A stretch of 64,000 nucleotides of DNA, from NCBI GenBank assembly GCA_002840565.1, contig PHBK01000001.1, positions 1-64,000 of the forward strand. The letters are read 5' to 3'. The DNA is from Deltaproteobacteria bacterium HGW-Deltaproteobacteria-12 (GTDB taxonomy: Bacteria; Desulfobacterota; Syntrophia; Syntrophales; Smithellaceae). The first letter of the stretch is position 1; every line of letters begins with the position of its first letter. A program made the position numbers and the translations under genes. The notes under the pieces were generated by a model that saw only the letters and a program-made list of their open reading frames with translations, was not told where the DNA came from and did no database searches. Positions 27,425 to 36,869 of this stretch are shown here, piece by piece.

Positions 27425-28573
27425 CTATGCCAATAATTTTCTGGCCTGCGCCATCTTTGCCGGGATATCCAAACCGTGGACGCACCTGGCCACACAGGTT
27501 TCGCAATCCAGACATTTTATGGCCCGGGCCTGCGCCGGAACTTCACTGTATGTGGCCAGGGACAGCTCCCTGTTTTTGTAAGCTTCCGCGTACATGACAC
27601 ACCGGTTGATCGTGCCGATCGCCACACCCTGGGGGCAGGTTGGTTCACACTTTTCGCAAAAGTGGCAGTAGTATGGTTGGACAGCCGCGCCATAACGCTT
27701 CAGCACAAGTTTGTCCAAGTAGCTTAATTTTATCCCCATAACGCCGATGTCTTCCCGGAGCTCCAGCATATTGCGCATGCCGGGGATTGCCGCCGTGACA
27801 TTCGTATCCGAAAGCACCCATTTGAGTGCCGCCCGGTGAGGACTGATCGGTCCCATCTGATCGGTTGCATAACCGCCGGCCTGGGTTTTCATCGCAATGA
27901 TGCCGATTTTTTGTCGTGCCGCCCTGGCGATAGCATCCTTCAAATCGCTGCCGCTTTTGAAGTTATAACCGACCAGAGCCGTATCGAAAAACCGGTCTTT
28001 ATCGGCAACCAGGGCGTTGAGTACCTGCACCTGGTTTGTGTGCGTGGTCACCCCGAAGAAACGCACTTTTCCCTGTTCTCTCAGCCTGACCAATGCTTCC
28101 CGAATCTCCGGAGAAATAATCCTGCTGTCGTTGGTCAAACTGTGCAGCTGGATAATGTCCACATAATCCGTTTCCAGTTTTTTCAGGCTGGTTTCGACAT
28201 CTTGAAAAATAGCCTCTCTGGTGAGAGATGCCGGCTGTATTTTCGTGGCCACATAAACCCGATCGCGCCGGCCTTTTAATGCCCTGGCCACGATTTCCTC
28301 ATTCCTGCCACCCATATATCGGCGCGCCGTGTCGACATAGTTGACACCGTGATCGAAAGCGACTTCCATCACTTCCTCCTCCGGCGTCAGCATTGCCCCA
28401 AAGCTTACAACTGAAATTTTCAGGCCGGTACGGCCGAGTGTCCGGTAAACGGGTGCAGGAAAGGTAAAGGGTTCCGCTGCCGCATATTGCAGAGCATGAG
28501 CAATAGAACTCGTCCCGACAAGGGTGGATGTTGCCGCAACCAGACCGGATTTCAAGAATTCTCTTCTCTTCAT
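27425..28573 (-). CDS. Fe-S aldo/keto reductase with Tat signal
   Basis: 382 residues. A twin-arginine signal (MKRREFLKSGLVAATSTLVG) precedes an aldo/keto reductase barrel beginning YRTLGRTGLKISVVSFGAM. The catalytic tetrad can be placed as Asp in NYVDTA, Tyr in RRYMGG, Lys in VATKIQP and His in IQLHSL. The C-terminus carries two ferredoxin-type motifs, CHFCEKCEPTCPQG and CLDCETCVARCVHG. This Fe-S fused type is common in anaerobes, and its substrates are mostly unknown. It is the first gene of the cluster reading toward the DUF6599-like, DUF362 and polyferredoxin genes, which could supply or accept its electrons. Confidence 0.88.
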   Translation of the reverse strand: MKRREFLKSGLVAATSTLVGTSSIAHALQYAAAEPFTFPAPVYRTLGRTGLKISVVSFGAMLTPEEEVMEVAFDHGVNYVDTARRYMGGRNEEIVARALKGRRDRVYVATKIQPASLTREAIFQDVETSLKKLETDYVDIIQLHSLTNDSRIISPEIREALVRLREQGKVRFFGVTTHTNQVQVLNALVADKDRFFDTALVGYNFKSGSDLKDAIARAARQKIGIIAMKTQAGGYATDQMGPISPHRAALKWVLSDTNVTAAIPGMRNMLELREDIGVMGIKLSYLDKLVLKRYGAAVQPYYCHFCEKCEPTCPQGVAIGTINRCVMYAEAYKNRELSLATYSEVPAQARAIKCLDCETCVARCVHGLDIPAKMAQARKLLA

Positions 28574-28645
28574 TGCTACGCTCCTCCTTTTTGTTAAAGC
28601 AGATAAGAAGTCGTATTTTCTTGCAGCATAACGTTTAGTCCGGTT

Positions 28646-30604
28646 TTAAATCTCCCAGGCGGCTTTTGCCCCTTCCGTAGTCGCTTCAATAATCCGGCGG
28701 GGAGCGGCAGCATCACCGACGATAAAATGACGGATGCCTTTTTGGGACAGAAAGTCCTTCAGCGCGTCGCGGGGCGTCACGCCGATGGCCACAATAACCT
28801 GGCCGACCGGGGCGAGAGTCCTTTCTTCGCCGGTTTGCGTCACAACCACCGATCCTTCCGCAATAAGCTTTACAGTCGTGTCGAACAGCAGCTTGATGCC
28901 GGCTGCCCGCAGACGTTTATGGAGCATATACCCGTGAGCGGCAAAGGGCAGCACCGGCGAAGTCGGCAGCATTTCCACCAGGGTAATATCCTTGACTCCC
29001 TTCTCCAGCAGATAATCAGCCGTCTCCATGCCGACAAGGCCACCGCCGATAATGACGGTGTTATTCTTGGGCGCAACTTCTCCATCCAGAATCTGCCAGG
29101 CATCACAAACTAACGCTGATGAAATACCCTCAACCGGGCAGGTTGACTTACCGGCGCCGCTGGCGAGGATGACGGCATCCGGCTTCCCTGATTCGATCAT
29201 GGCTTCGGTAACTGCCGTTTCCGTCTTGATCTCCACGCCTTTTTGGCGGCACTTCGCCGTAAGGGTCTGAATAAATCTGCCGTACACTGCTTTGTGCGGC
29301 GCTTTTGCGGCATAACGGACATTTCCGCCCGTTTCCTTTTCCTGCTCGAAGAGGGTGACCTGATGCCCGAGGCGGGCAGCCTCGAAGGCAGCGGTAAGGC
29401 CGGCGGGTCCGCCGCCGACAATCCAGACATTGCGGCGTATTGCCGCCGGACCTGCCGGGTAGATGGCTTCCTGGCCGGTTTGCGGATTGATCGCGCAGCG
29501 GATCGTGAGCGCTTCTATAGACAGGCGTTCTATGCACCCCTGATTGCAGGCCAGGCATTCCATGGTGTTCTCCGGATGGCCGTCCCTCGCGTTTTGGAGA
29601 AAATCGGGATCGGCCAGATTCTGTCTGGCCACGGCAATAAGATCGGCATCTCGCCTCGCGATTACTTCATCCATCAGATAGGGATCGACATAACGCCCGA
29701 CGGAAATGACGGGGACAGCTGTCACTTCTTTGATTTTCCGGGCCAGATGCGCCTTAAAGCCCTGGCCGTATTCCACCGGAGCGCTGGCATTGGGCGTATC
29801 AATGTTTACAGCCGGGTTGCCATGGGTGCCGAAGGAAACATTGATGATGTCGGCACCGGCGCTGACGAGATCGGGGATAATCGTCTGCATATCGGAGATG
29901 GTATAACCGTTTTTGATACACTCTTCACCGGAGACGCGGACGGAAATCGGAAAATCATCCCCCACCTGTTTGCGCACTTCGCGGAGGCAATCGAGCATAA
30001 AGCGGGACCGTCCGCGGAAATCGCCGCCGTATTGATCAGTGCGGCAATTGGAGTTGGCCGAGAGAAACTGCATAAGCAGATAGCCGTGGGCGCCGTGGAG
30101 CTCCACGGCGTCAAACCCCGCCTTGCGGGCGCGCACTGCGGCACTGCCGAAAGCGGCGATCGTTTCTTCTATATCTTCCAGGGTCATTTCGCGCGGTGCG
30201 CCCAGGAAACCGAAAATGTAGCTGGGGATGGCCGAAGGTCCGATAGCCTTCTTTTTCTTTTGCAGCAGATAGTTTTCGCGGCCGGTGTGGTGCAGTTGCA
30301 TGGCGACCTTGACCCCCCGGGCTTGGACAGTTGCGGCAAATTTGGCGAGCCCGGGAATAAACTTGTCATCCCAGACGCCCAGGCAGCGGGGTGAGGCCGA
30401 GCCCAGAGGATGAACTTCCGTGATCTCATTAATGATCAGTCCGGCGCCGCTCGCGGCACGACGGTCGATATAAGCAATGTTTGCTTCGCTGACTGTGCTG
30501 TCAGCGTTGCCGAGTCTTGTTCCCATTGCCGGCATGACCAGCCGGTTGGGAATTTCCAGATTTTTAATCCGGATGGGCTCCAGCAGGTGCTCTAAAGTTT
30601 TCAT
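28646..30604 (-). CDS. Old Yellow Enzyme/2,4-dienoyl-CoA reductase-type Fe-S flavoprotein
   Basis: 652 residues, from the second of two ATGs: GAGGAG abuts the first, while the second has a 6-nt gap. The N-terminal ~370 residues are an FMN TIM barrel (EPIRIKNLEIPNRLVMPAMGT, ELHGAHGYLLMQFLS). A [4Fe-4S] motif follows (CLACNQGCIERL and a later Cys), then two dinucleotide-binding folds (VWIVGGGPAGLTAAFEAARLG and VIIGGGLVGMETADYLLEKG). The layout matches FadH and bacterial NADH:flavin oxidoreductases acting on enoyl-CoAs or other alkenes. The real substrate is not evident. Upstream lies an acyl-CoA synthetase on the same strand, but a 355-bp gap separates them. Confidence 0.9.
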   Translation of the reverse strand: MKTLEHLLEPIRIKNLEIPNRLVMPAMGTRLGNADSTVSEANIAYIDRRAASGAGLIINEITEVHPLGSASPRCLGVWDDKFIPGLAKFAATVQARGVKVAMQLHHTGRENYLLQKKKKAIGPSAIPSYIFGFLGAPREMTLEDIEETIAAFGSAAVRARKAGFDAVELHGAHGYLLMQFLSANSNCRTDQYGGDFRGRSRFMLDCLREVRKQVGDDFPISVRVSGEECIKNGYTISDMQTIIPDLVSAGADIINVSFGTHGNPAVNIDTPNASAPVEYGQGFKAHLARKIKEVTAVPVISVGRYVDPYLMDEVIARRDADLIAVARQNLADPDFLQNARDGHPENTMECLACNQGCIERLSIEALTIRCAINPQTGQEAIYPAGPAAIRRNVWIVGGGPAGLTAAFEAARLGHQVTLFEQEKETGGNVRYAAKAPHKAVYGRFIQTLTAKCRQKGVEIKTETAVTEAMIESGKPDAVILASGAGKSTCPVEGISSALVCDAWQILDGEVAPKNNTVIIGGGLVGMETADYLLEKGVKDITLVEMLPTSPVLPFAAHGYMLHKRLRAAGIKLLFDTTVKLIAEGSVVVTQTGEERTLAPVGQVIVAIGVTPRDALKDFLSQKGIRHFIVGDAAAPRRIIEATTEGAKAAWEI

Positions 30605-30860
30605 GTACATCTCCTCTGCGTTTAATTTGTTTGCCTTGCCGGAAAACCCGCTGCTTTACGGATGTGACTGTTACACCAAAAACGGAATTCGCTGCGACAC
30701 ATGGCCTGAGGCTGGCGACGGTAAGTAGATAGTCATTGATAATAACTATTTATGCCTTGGTTATACTATAGGAAAATATTTACTATATGTCAATAGAATG
30801 ATACCAACAGACCATGTGACCGGTTCCTGTGCAGAAGTGGCTGCCAAATTATGAACGCGG

Positions 30861-30890
30861 AGACCTCACCGCCGGTCGGCGGTGAGGTCT
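30861..30890. repeat. Perfect 13-bp-stem hairpin between acyl-CoA synthetase and flavoprotein genes
   Basis: AGACCTCACCGCC, a GGTC loop and GGCGGTGAGGTCT form a perfect stem. It is about 76 nt beyond the acyl-CoA synthetase stop and has no T-tract on the minus strand, so it may be an mRNA-stabilising stem or a Rho-related end. The rest of the 355-bp gap (30605-30965) is AT-rich near 30730-30790, where the flavoprotein promoter probably lies. No gene was seen there. Confidence 0.5.
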
Positions 30891-30965
30891 GCAGGATGAA
30901 AAATCTGTTTAGACTGTCCGAAAAAAAGAGTTCAATAATCAGAAACAGCCGGACATTATTAATTG

Positions 30966-32759
30966 CTACTTCGTGTAGGAGGCGGCAATCTGATCCTTGA
31001 ATTTATCAAAGACGATGCGTCTTTTCAGCTTCATCGTCTGGGTCAGCGTGCCGTTCTGCACAGAAAAAGGTTCGCTGATAAAGATGAATTTTTTCGGGAT
31101 CTCATAGTTTGCATATTTACCCTGAAGGGTATTGTTTATTTCAGCGGTAAGGAATTTTTTGACCTCATCCATTTTAATGAGTTTTTCATGGTCTTTCGGC
31201 AGGTTATTTTTTTCCGCCCATTTATCCAGGGCGGCAAAATCCGGGATAACCAGGCAAATATTAAATTCGCGGCCTTCCCCGTAGATCATGGCATTTTCGA
31301 TGAAATGGTTGAGTTTTATGTCTTCTTCAATAGATACCGGGAAAACATATTTACCGTTTTCGAGTTTAAACTGCTCTTTGAGCCTTCCGGTCATCCAGAG
31401 GAAACCATCCTCGTCCAGACGGCCGCGGTCCCCTGTGCGAAATCCGCCGTCAGGTGTCATGACGGCGGCGGTGGCTTCCGGTTTGTTGTAATATCCCTGC
31501 ATAACGTTAGGTCCGTAAATGACAATTTCGCCATCTATGGATTCCGGCCCGACTTCCGACTTGTCGATGACGATCCTGCAGTTCTGCATAACCGGCCCGA
31601 TGCTGCCGATCCTGTATTTATCGGGGCCGTTCATGGTTGCCCCCGGCGAGGTTTCGGTCAATCCGTAAGCGTCATAAAGCGGAATGCCGATATCCCAGAA
31701 GAAATGAGAGATTTCCACATTCATCGCGGCGCTTCCGGTCATGGAACCGACCAGCCTTCCACCGAGCTTCTCTCGGATTTTCTTAAAGACTATGGCGTCG
31801 GCAATTTTGAATTTCAGGTTGGTCATGGCGCTGGACTTGCCTTGTGCCGCCAGCTCGCGTCTTTTTTTACCGCTTTCCACACCCATGACGAATAATTTGC
31901 GGGCCAGTCCGCCCTCCTCGTTCATTTTTGTCCACAACCCGTCATAAACCTTGTTGAAAACTCGGGGCACCGCGACAAGGAAAGTCGGCTTTACCAGCGC
32001 TAAATCTTCGGCCACGGTACCGGCGCTCTCCGCAATTCCTATTGATGCACCGAGCTGACACATGATGACCAGCTCCCCGAGACCAAAGACATGCGCCCAG
32101 GGAAGAATGGATAAGGTTCTTTCGTTTTCATTCATGTATTTAAATCTCTCCAGGGCGGTGTGGGCATTATTTGTTATGTTACCCTGGGAAAGAAGAACGC
32201 CTTTCGGATCGCCGGTAGTCCCCGATGTATAAATCAGGATGCAGATGGCCGAATGTTCAGGATATGTGCCCGGTACCTTCTTGGAGGCGCCTTTTCTTTC
32301 CAGATCAGCCAGCGTATCCGGCCCGTCGCCTTCCATAATGATGACTTTTTTCAATGTAGATGATGCTGAAATCGCATCTTTAATTTTTTCGTATATTTCT
32401 TTCCTGGTGATAAAAAGCACTTTTATCCGGGCATCATTGATAATGTATTTCCAAACCGAGACGAGTTCCGCCTCATACATGGGGACAAATCTGGCGCCCA
32501 GACCATTGGCCGCGTAAAAACATACCGCCCAGTCCGTGCTGTTATTGGAGATAATGCCCACGGCATCATCTTTCACGATACCCAATTGACTCAATCCGCT
32601 GCGGACGTTATCGACACGTTTTCCGAAATCAGAAAATGTTATCCAGTCGTATTGCTTCAATTTAATGTTTTTTGTCCCCAGATAGGGTCTCCCGGGGAAT
32701 TTTGAGACTGCTTTGTCCAGCATTTCTACTACATTATCCGGCTTGGTCAATTGATACAT
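30966..32759 (-). CDS. Long-chain acyl-CoA synthetase (AMP-forming)
   Basis: 597 residues, of FadD15-type length. The AMP-binding signature is ILIYTSGTTGDPKGVLLSQGNI near residue 172. Other family motifs are YDAYGLTETSPGATMN, the adenosine-binding FRTGDRGRLDEDGFLWMTGRLKE, and a C-terminal lysine region (ANYEIPKKFIF). It activates a fatty acid to its CoA ester. A good AAGGAGG site lies just before the ATG. It stands alone between two sizeable gaps. Confidence 0.92.
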   Translation of the reverse strand: MYQLTKPDNVVEMLDKAVSKFPGRPYLGTKNIKLKQYDWITFSDFGKRVDNVRSGLSQLGIVKDDAVGIISNNSTDWAVCFYAANGLGARFVPMYEAELVSVWKYIINDARIKVLFITRKEIYEKIKDAISASSTLKKVIIMEGDGPDTLADLERKGASKKVPGTYPEHSAICILIYTSGTTGDPKGVLLSQGNITNNAHTALERFKYMNENERTLSILPWAHVFGLGELVIMCQLGASIGIAESAGTVAEDLALVKPTFLVAVPRVFNKVYDGLWTKMNEEGGLARKLFVMGVESGKKRRELAAQGKSSAMTNLKFKIADAIVFKKIREKLGGRLVGSMTGSAAMNVEISHFFWDIGIPLYDAYGLTETSPGATMNGPDKYRIGSIGPVMQNCRIVIDKSEVGPESIDGEIVIYGPNVMQGYYNKPEATAAVMTPDGGFRTGDRGRLDEDGFLWMTGRLKEQFKLENGKYVFPVSIEEDIKLNHFIENAMIYGEGREFNICLVIPDFAALDKWAEKNNLPKDHEKLIKMDEVKKFLTAEINNTLQGKYANYEIPKKFIFISEPFSVQNGTLTQTMKLKRRIVFDKFKDQIAASYTK

Positions 32760-33200
32760 AACTTTCCTCCTTGCAATAGTTAATTATTAAGGAATCGGTA
32801 TGAGTTCCTTGTTCACTCAGGGATTAAATGAAGAAAAAATTCTATGTCAATTTAATGCTCTGCTCAATGCCAATCGGCAATTTTGAGCCGGGTGCGGCAA
32901 GTTCCCCTGCTCTCCAATTGGCGACTTGCTTTCGCCGGTTGGCGCCAGTTTTCCGCTTGTGCCATAGGCTGTCCACCGGCAGCGTTGGGTATTTGGCATA
33001 TTTCTGAAATTTCATCAACTAAAGAGTTCCGAAAACTATGATTGTTCTCTGATGCATTATCTGGGATTGTGCGACGGGTACCGGTGCGGCAGGAATAGAA
33101 AGGGGATTACTACCAGGGCTTGCGGTGGCGATGGCGGGCGGTTTTCCGGGTAATTATCCGCTTACGTATGATGTAATCTTGATATTAAATAATCGTTATC
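32760..33200. other. 441-bp intergenic region without a recognised gene
   Basis: The left end holds the acyl-CoA synthetase leader. Around 33085-33170 the plus strand reads as an open, Gly/Ala-rich frame without a start or family match, possibly a decayed gene fragment. The remainder shows no repeat or RNA gene that I can support. Confidence 0.35.
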
Positions 33201-33920
33201 CTACCTTACTATGCAGCCATCTGTACCTTTGCGCTCTCCCGTGGTTGAGGATTCTCCGGAAGAAAGGGGCAGGGTGAAATTGATGCCCGGATTGCCGGGT
33301 AAAATCCGCGGAGCCGATGTTAGAGACTCTACGTAAGCATACTGGCCGGCGGTGATATTTTGGGCGCCGGCGTTATTTTTGACTTCAATAGCTCCGGATA
33401 AGACAAATAAATACAACCCGTTCGGAATTGATCCACAGTTGCCATCGCAAATCTTGCATTCGTAAGTAGTGCCCCGAACACCGGCTATCGCCGTGGGTGT
33501 TTCCAATTTATAACTGTCCTGATTCCCGCGCTTTCCTATCAATCCGGTAATGGACCGCATTCCTCCCTTGATCAGGTTGAAAACTGCTCTGTCTTGTCTG
33601 GGCTCTTCCTGTTTGAAGTTGTAACTCGATACCCTAAATTGCGTGTTGGGCCGTAAAACCATTTCGCCATTGTCGGTAAACTTGATCCGCGCATAGGTCT
33701 TTTTTTCGGTGACAAGCGTATCTCCCAGTTCCACAACGGAATTTATTGTCAGGGCTTTGATTGTTCCGTCCGCCTTCTTGGCCATCAGCGGTCCACTCGA
33801 ATGGGTGACTGTCCCCGCCTTTAATCCGGCTAATGACTCTGTGCAAAAAATCAACACAAAGGACAGTAGGATTATGCTAATTGCAATATTTCTTGTCCTT
33901 GCTATCCATTTTCTGCTCAT
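33201..33920 (-). CDS. FecR-domain exported protein
   Basis: 239 residues from the ATG at 33918-33920 with GGAGGGAAAG upstream. It overlaps the end of the TpsA gene by 44 nt. After a signal peptide (NIAISIILLSFVLIFCTESLAG) comes a FecR domain: GTVTHSSGPLMAKKADGT, VELGDTLVTEKKTYARIKFTDN, and later GVRGTTYECKICDGNCG. The four cysteines in that last loop are unusual and could form disulphides. It is the last gene of the second two-partner secretion locus. The first locus also ends with a FecR-like gene, so the association is repeated within the window. Confidence 0.82.
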   Translation of the reverse strand: MSRKWIARTRNIAISIILLSFVLIFCTESLAGLKAGTVTHSSGPLMAKKADGTIKALTINSVVELGDTLVTEKKTYARIKFTDNGEMVLRPNTQFRVSSYNFKQEEPRQDRAVFNLIKGGMRSITGLIGKRGNQDSYKLETPTAIAGVRGTTYECKICDGNCGSIPNGLYLFVLSGAIEVKNNAGAQNITAGQYAYVESLTSAPRILPGNPGINFTLPLSSGESSTTGERKGTDGCIVR

Positions 33921-36810
33921 CGGTTTCTTTCCCTCCGCCTTCCTTTTTCTTCTTGCGTTCCTCTTCTTCTCTTTTGTCCTCATCGCTTATCGTTGTCACC
34001 GTTGCTATTGTTTCCGTAGCTGATTCGAGGGCAACAAAAGTATTGTTTGCCGCATTCATATTGCCTGTAACGGTCGAGTTGGCGGCAGGAGCAACAGGTG
34101 CGTTTAACTGGTCAGTCAGTATTATCGTGCCGTTCGGAGCGCTCAAATTTGCCCCGGGACCGAGGACAATACTGCTGCCGGCAGCCAGGGCAATGCTCCC
34201 GTTGGCCGACGCGATGCTTCCGTTGATCGTCAGGCCGTCCGAACCGCCGCTCGGCGCGGCCTCCAGGGCTATATCGCCGGAGGCGGCAACACCGCCGGAG
34301 CCGATCGTCAGAGGGCTGTGCGCGGTGATGGAAACAGAGCCGCCTAATGAGGTAACTGTGGCTGTACCGGTAGTGATTGCCCCGATGTTCGAGATAATAA
34401 CGTCTCCTGTACCGCCGTTGCTGAAACCGCCTATGGCGAGGACGCCGGTGTTGCTAATTTCGATGTTGTTGGCGGTTTGATTATCGGCATTAAGATTGTG
34501 CACTTGGGTCATCAGAGCATTGCCGCTGCCGATGCCGCTGACTGCGCTGGCATCGAGCGTATTGGCCAAAACGCTGGTCGAACTGCCCATGCCGTTGATA
34601 ATCGCGCCGCCGGAGTTGAGGGTTACATACCCCGCGGCTGCACTGAAAAGACCGCCTAATGTTATATTGCCACCCGCCGTTGCGGTCAGACTGCTGCCGC
34701 CGGCACTCACGATACCGCTGATGATAATCCCGCCGGTGGAGGTGAAGTTTATATCGCCCAGGCTCGTGATGCGGCTGGTTCCCGCGTCATACATGGTGGC
34801 ACTCCAATCGCTTCCATTGCTTAGTGTTTCGCTGTACTGTCCGTTTGCGTAACTGAAGGTCGTTGACCGCAGGTAATTCATGGAAAAGTTCTGCTGGTTC
34901 ATCAACTGCGAAACGACTCTGGACTGTAAAGATTGGTTGGATAAGCCAATCGTCACATCCCCGGCAAAACTGATGCTGGCCGGACCATAGTTGAACTTGA
35001 TGTTGCCGTTGCTGTAGAGCAGCGTTTCAAACTGAGCGGACTTGCTCATCTGCTGGTTGTACCTGACGACATTCCAGCGAACCGCCAGGGCGTTGGCGCC
35101 GCCGGAAACATATACATCCAGATTGGGATCACCGCGGGTGTCCCAGTCGTTCCAGGATGCGGCGATGATCTTGTAAGACGATAGACCATTTACGCTGTCC
35201 GTATAGGCAGACGTCCCTGAACCAAACGTGATGATGCCGTTGGAAGAGATATAGGCCGTTGTATAAGGCGTGCCGTAAAAACTGAAACTGAAGGGCAGCT
35301 GGTAAGCGAAATAACTGTCATCCACATGGAATCCCTGCCCGCCCAGCGCCTGTATGCTGCCCACCGTCAGCGATTGCGCGGTGATATCAATATTGCGTTG
35401 TGATGCCACGGAATGCAGCTTCACAATTTGGCCGCTGATGTTAATGTCGAAGTTGCCGAGGACGGAGGACCCGGCAATCGTGTTGGCGATGGTGCCGGCG
35501 TTTTGGGTTACATCGCCGGCGGCGTGAATTTCAATGCCGCCACCGCCGGTAGCCGTGATGGAGTTATTGATGGCGATATCGTTATCCGCATTCAGGGTCA
35601 GCGTAGTGCTCTGCCCCCAGGTCACGGCGTCATCAACCGTGATATTTCCCGGATCATTTCCTTCGCTGGCGGTATCGATGGTTACATTTGACGAGTTCAA
35701 CTGCGCACTCAGTGCGGCGCCCGTGATATTCCCGCCTGCGGCGATTGCGTAGTTCGTGGGGTCAATCAGCCATGTGCCGGTCTTACCATAAGGGGCAAGG
35801 GTAGTGATTGCGGCGGTATCGCCAATGATCACTTTTGCGGCCGAAGTCTCGATGAATCCGCCGTCACCGCCATTAGGCGCCGAGGCGTCCAGGGCGCCGT
35901 TTACCGTGACGACCCCTTCATCCATTCCACCCAGTATCTTTATTGTGCCGCCGCCTTGCGCGCTGGTGGAGCTTCCCGCATCCAGGGTAATATCTTTTGT
36001 CGCCTTGAAAAAGATCTTCCCGTTTTCCCCGACTACGGCGCTGTCGGCGCTGACGATGCCTTTTTGCGCAATCAGTCCGCCGTATATTCCTATCTTGCCG
36101 CTATTGGCCATGATCGAACCGAGGTTGAGAGCCTTGTTCTCCGGGGCGCTCACCACGACCGCGATATCCGGATCAAGGGAATCGACGAGCTGCACACTAT
36201 GCCCTGCGGCCAGGATTATATCTCCTTTAGGAGTATTGATAATGCCGCTGTTTTCAATATTCGGGGCGATCAGATATACCTTCCCGCCGGTGGGTGTTGT
36301 TATAGTGCCCTGGTTCTGTATTGCTCCCGCAACAGTACCCGCCGTAAAATTGTATCTCCCGGCCAGAAAGTCCTGGTTGCTTAAGTTCAAAGTCGAGGCG
36401 ACAAGCCCGTTCACATTGATCTGAGCACCCTGGCCGAAAAGGATGCCGTTGGGGTTAATCAGAAATACCCTGCCGTTGGATTGCAAGGCGCCGAGAATCG
36501 CCGAAGGATTCTGGCCGATTATCCGGTTTAAGACGGCGCTCTGGCTGCTCTGCTGGATAAAGCGGACGGCTTCATTGGAAGCAATCGAAAATCCCTGCCA
36601 GTTGATGATGGAATTGGGGCTGTTGGTAACGGTGAGGGTATTCCCCTGTGTATTAATGCTGACACTGCCATTGACTACCTGAGCTCCATAAGGATTGGCA
36701 AAGGCCATGTTGGCGCAGAAAAAATACAGGGTAAACATTACTATCAGCTCGCGGCGAAACCATTTAGTCCAGTTTGTCTCCCGGCGACGGTTTGCTTTTA
36801 TTGTTTTCAT
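33877..36810 (-). CDS. Filamentous-haemagglutinin-type exoprotein (TpsA) with inserted nidogen-like domain
   Basis: 977 residues. An extended signal peptide (FRRELIVMFTLYFFCANMAFA) is followed by the TPS domain with RVFLINPNGILFGQGAQINVNG. Beta-helix repeats follow. At about residues 495-640 an unrelated segment appears (PFSFSFYGTPYTTAYISSNG, then ALAVRWNVVRYNQQMSKSAQ and NGNIKFNYGPA), which resembles a nidogen (NIDO) extracellular domain. Further beta-helix and a very Lys/Glu-rich tail (EEERKKKKEGGGKE) complete the protein. It is exported by the TpsB encoded 59 nt upstream. Ligand unknown. Confidence 0.88.
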   Translation of the reverse strand: MKTIKANRRRETNWTKWFRRELIVMFTLYFFCANMAFANPYGAQVVNGSVSINTQGNTLTVTNSPNSIINWQGFSIASNEAVRFIQQSSQSAVLNRIIGQNPSAILGALQSNGRVFLINPNGILFGQGAQINVNGLVASTLNLSNQDFLAGRYNFTAGTVAGAIQNQGTITTPTGGKVYLIAPNIENSGIINTPKGDIILAAGHSVQLVDSLDPDIAVVVSAPENKALNLGSIMANSGKIGIYGGLIAQKGIVSADSAVVGENGKIFFKATKDITLDAGSSTSAQGGGTIKILGGMDEGVVTVNGALDASAPNGGDGGFIETSAAKVIIGDTAAITTLAPYGKTGTWLIDPTNYAIAAGGNITGAALSAQLNSSNVTIDTASEGNDPGNITVDDAVTWGQSTTLTLNADNDIAINNSITATGGGGIEIHAAGDVTQNAGTIANTIAGSSVLGNFDINISGQIVKLHSVASQRNIDITAQSLTVGSIQALGGQGFHVDDSYFAYQLPFSFSFYGTPYTTAYISSNGIITFGSGTSAYTDSVNGLSSYKIIAASWNDWDTRGDPNLDVYVSGGANALAVRWNVVRYNQQMSKSAQFETLLYSNGNIKFNYGPASISFAGDVTIGLSNQSLQSRVVSQLMNQQNFSMNYLRSTTFSYANGQYSETLSNGSDWSATMYDAGTSRITSLGDINFTSTGGIIISGIVSAGGSSLTATAGGNITLGGLFSAAAGYVTLNSGGAIINGMGSSTSVLANTLDASAVSGIGSGNALMTQVHNLNADNQTANNIEISNTGVLAIGGFSNGGTGDVIISNIGAITTGTATVTSLGGSVSITAHSPLTIGSGGVAASGDIALEAAPSGGSDGLTINGSIASANGSIALAAGSSIVLGPGANLSAPNGTIILTDQLNAPVAPAANSTVTGNMNAANNTFVALESATETIATVTTISDEDKREEEERKKKKEGGGKETDEQKMDSKDKKYCN

Positions 36811-36869
36811 AATTTTTACCTCAGTGTAAATGTTTAACTATCCTTCAGCCTAAACCCCTTCCGCCTGTC

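Noticed and set aside
29243-30394. Long plus-strand open frame (383 residues)
   Set aside because: It is antisense to the well-supported flavoprotein gene, has no domain, and reflects high GC at third codon positions.
33060-33180. Decayed gene fragment in the gap after the acyl-CoA synthetase
   Set aside because: An open Gly/Ala-rich frame is visible, but there is no start and no recognisable family, so it is only mentioned as a possibility.
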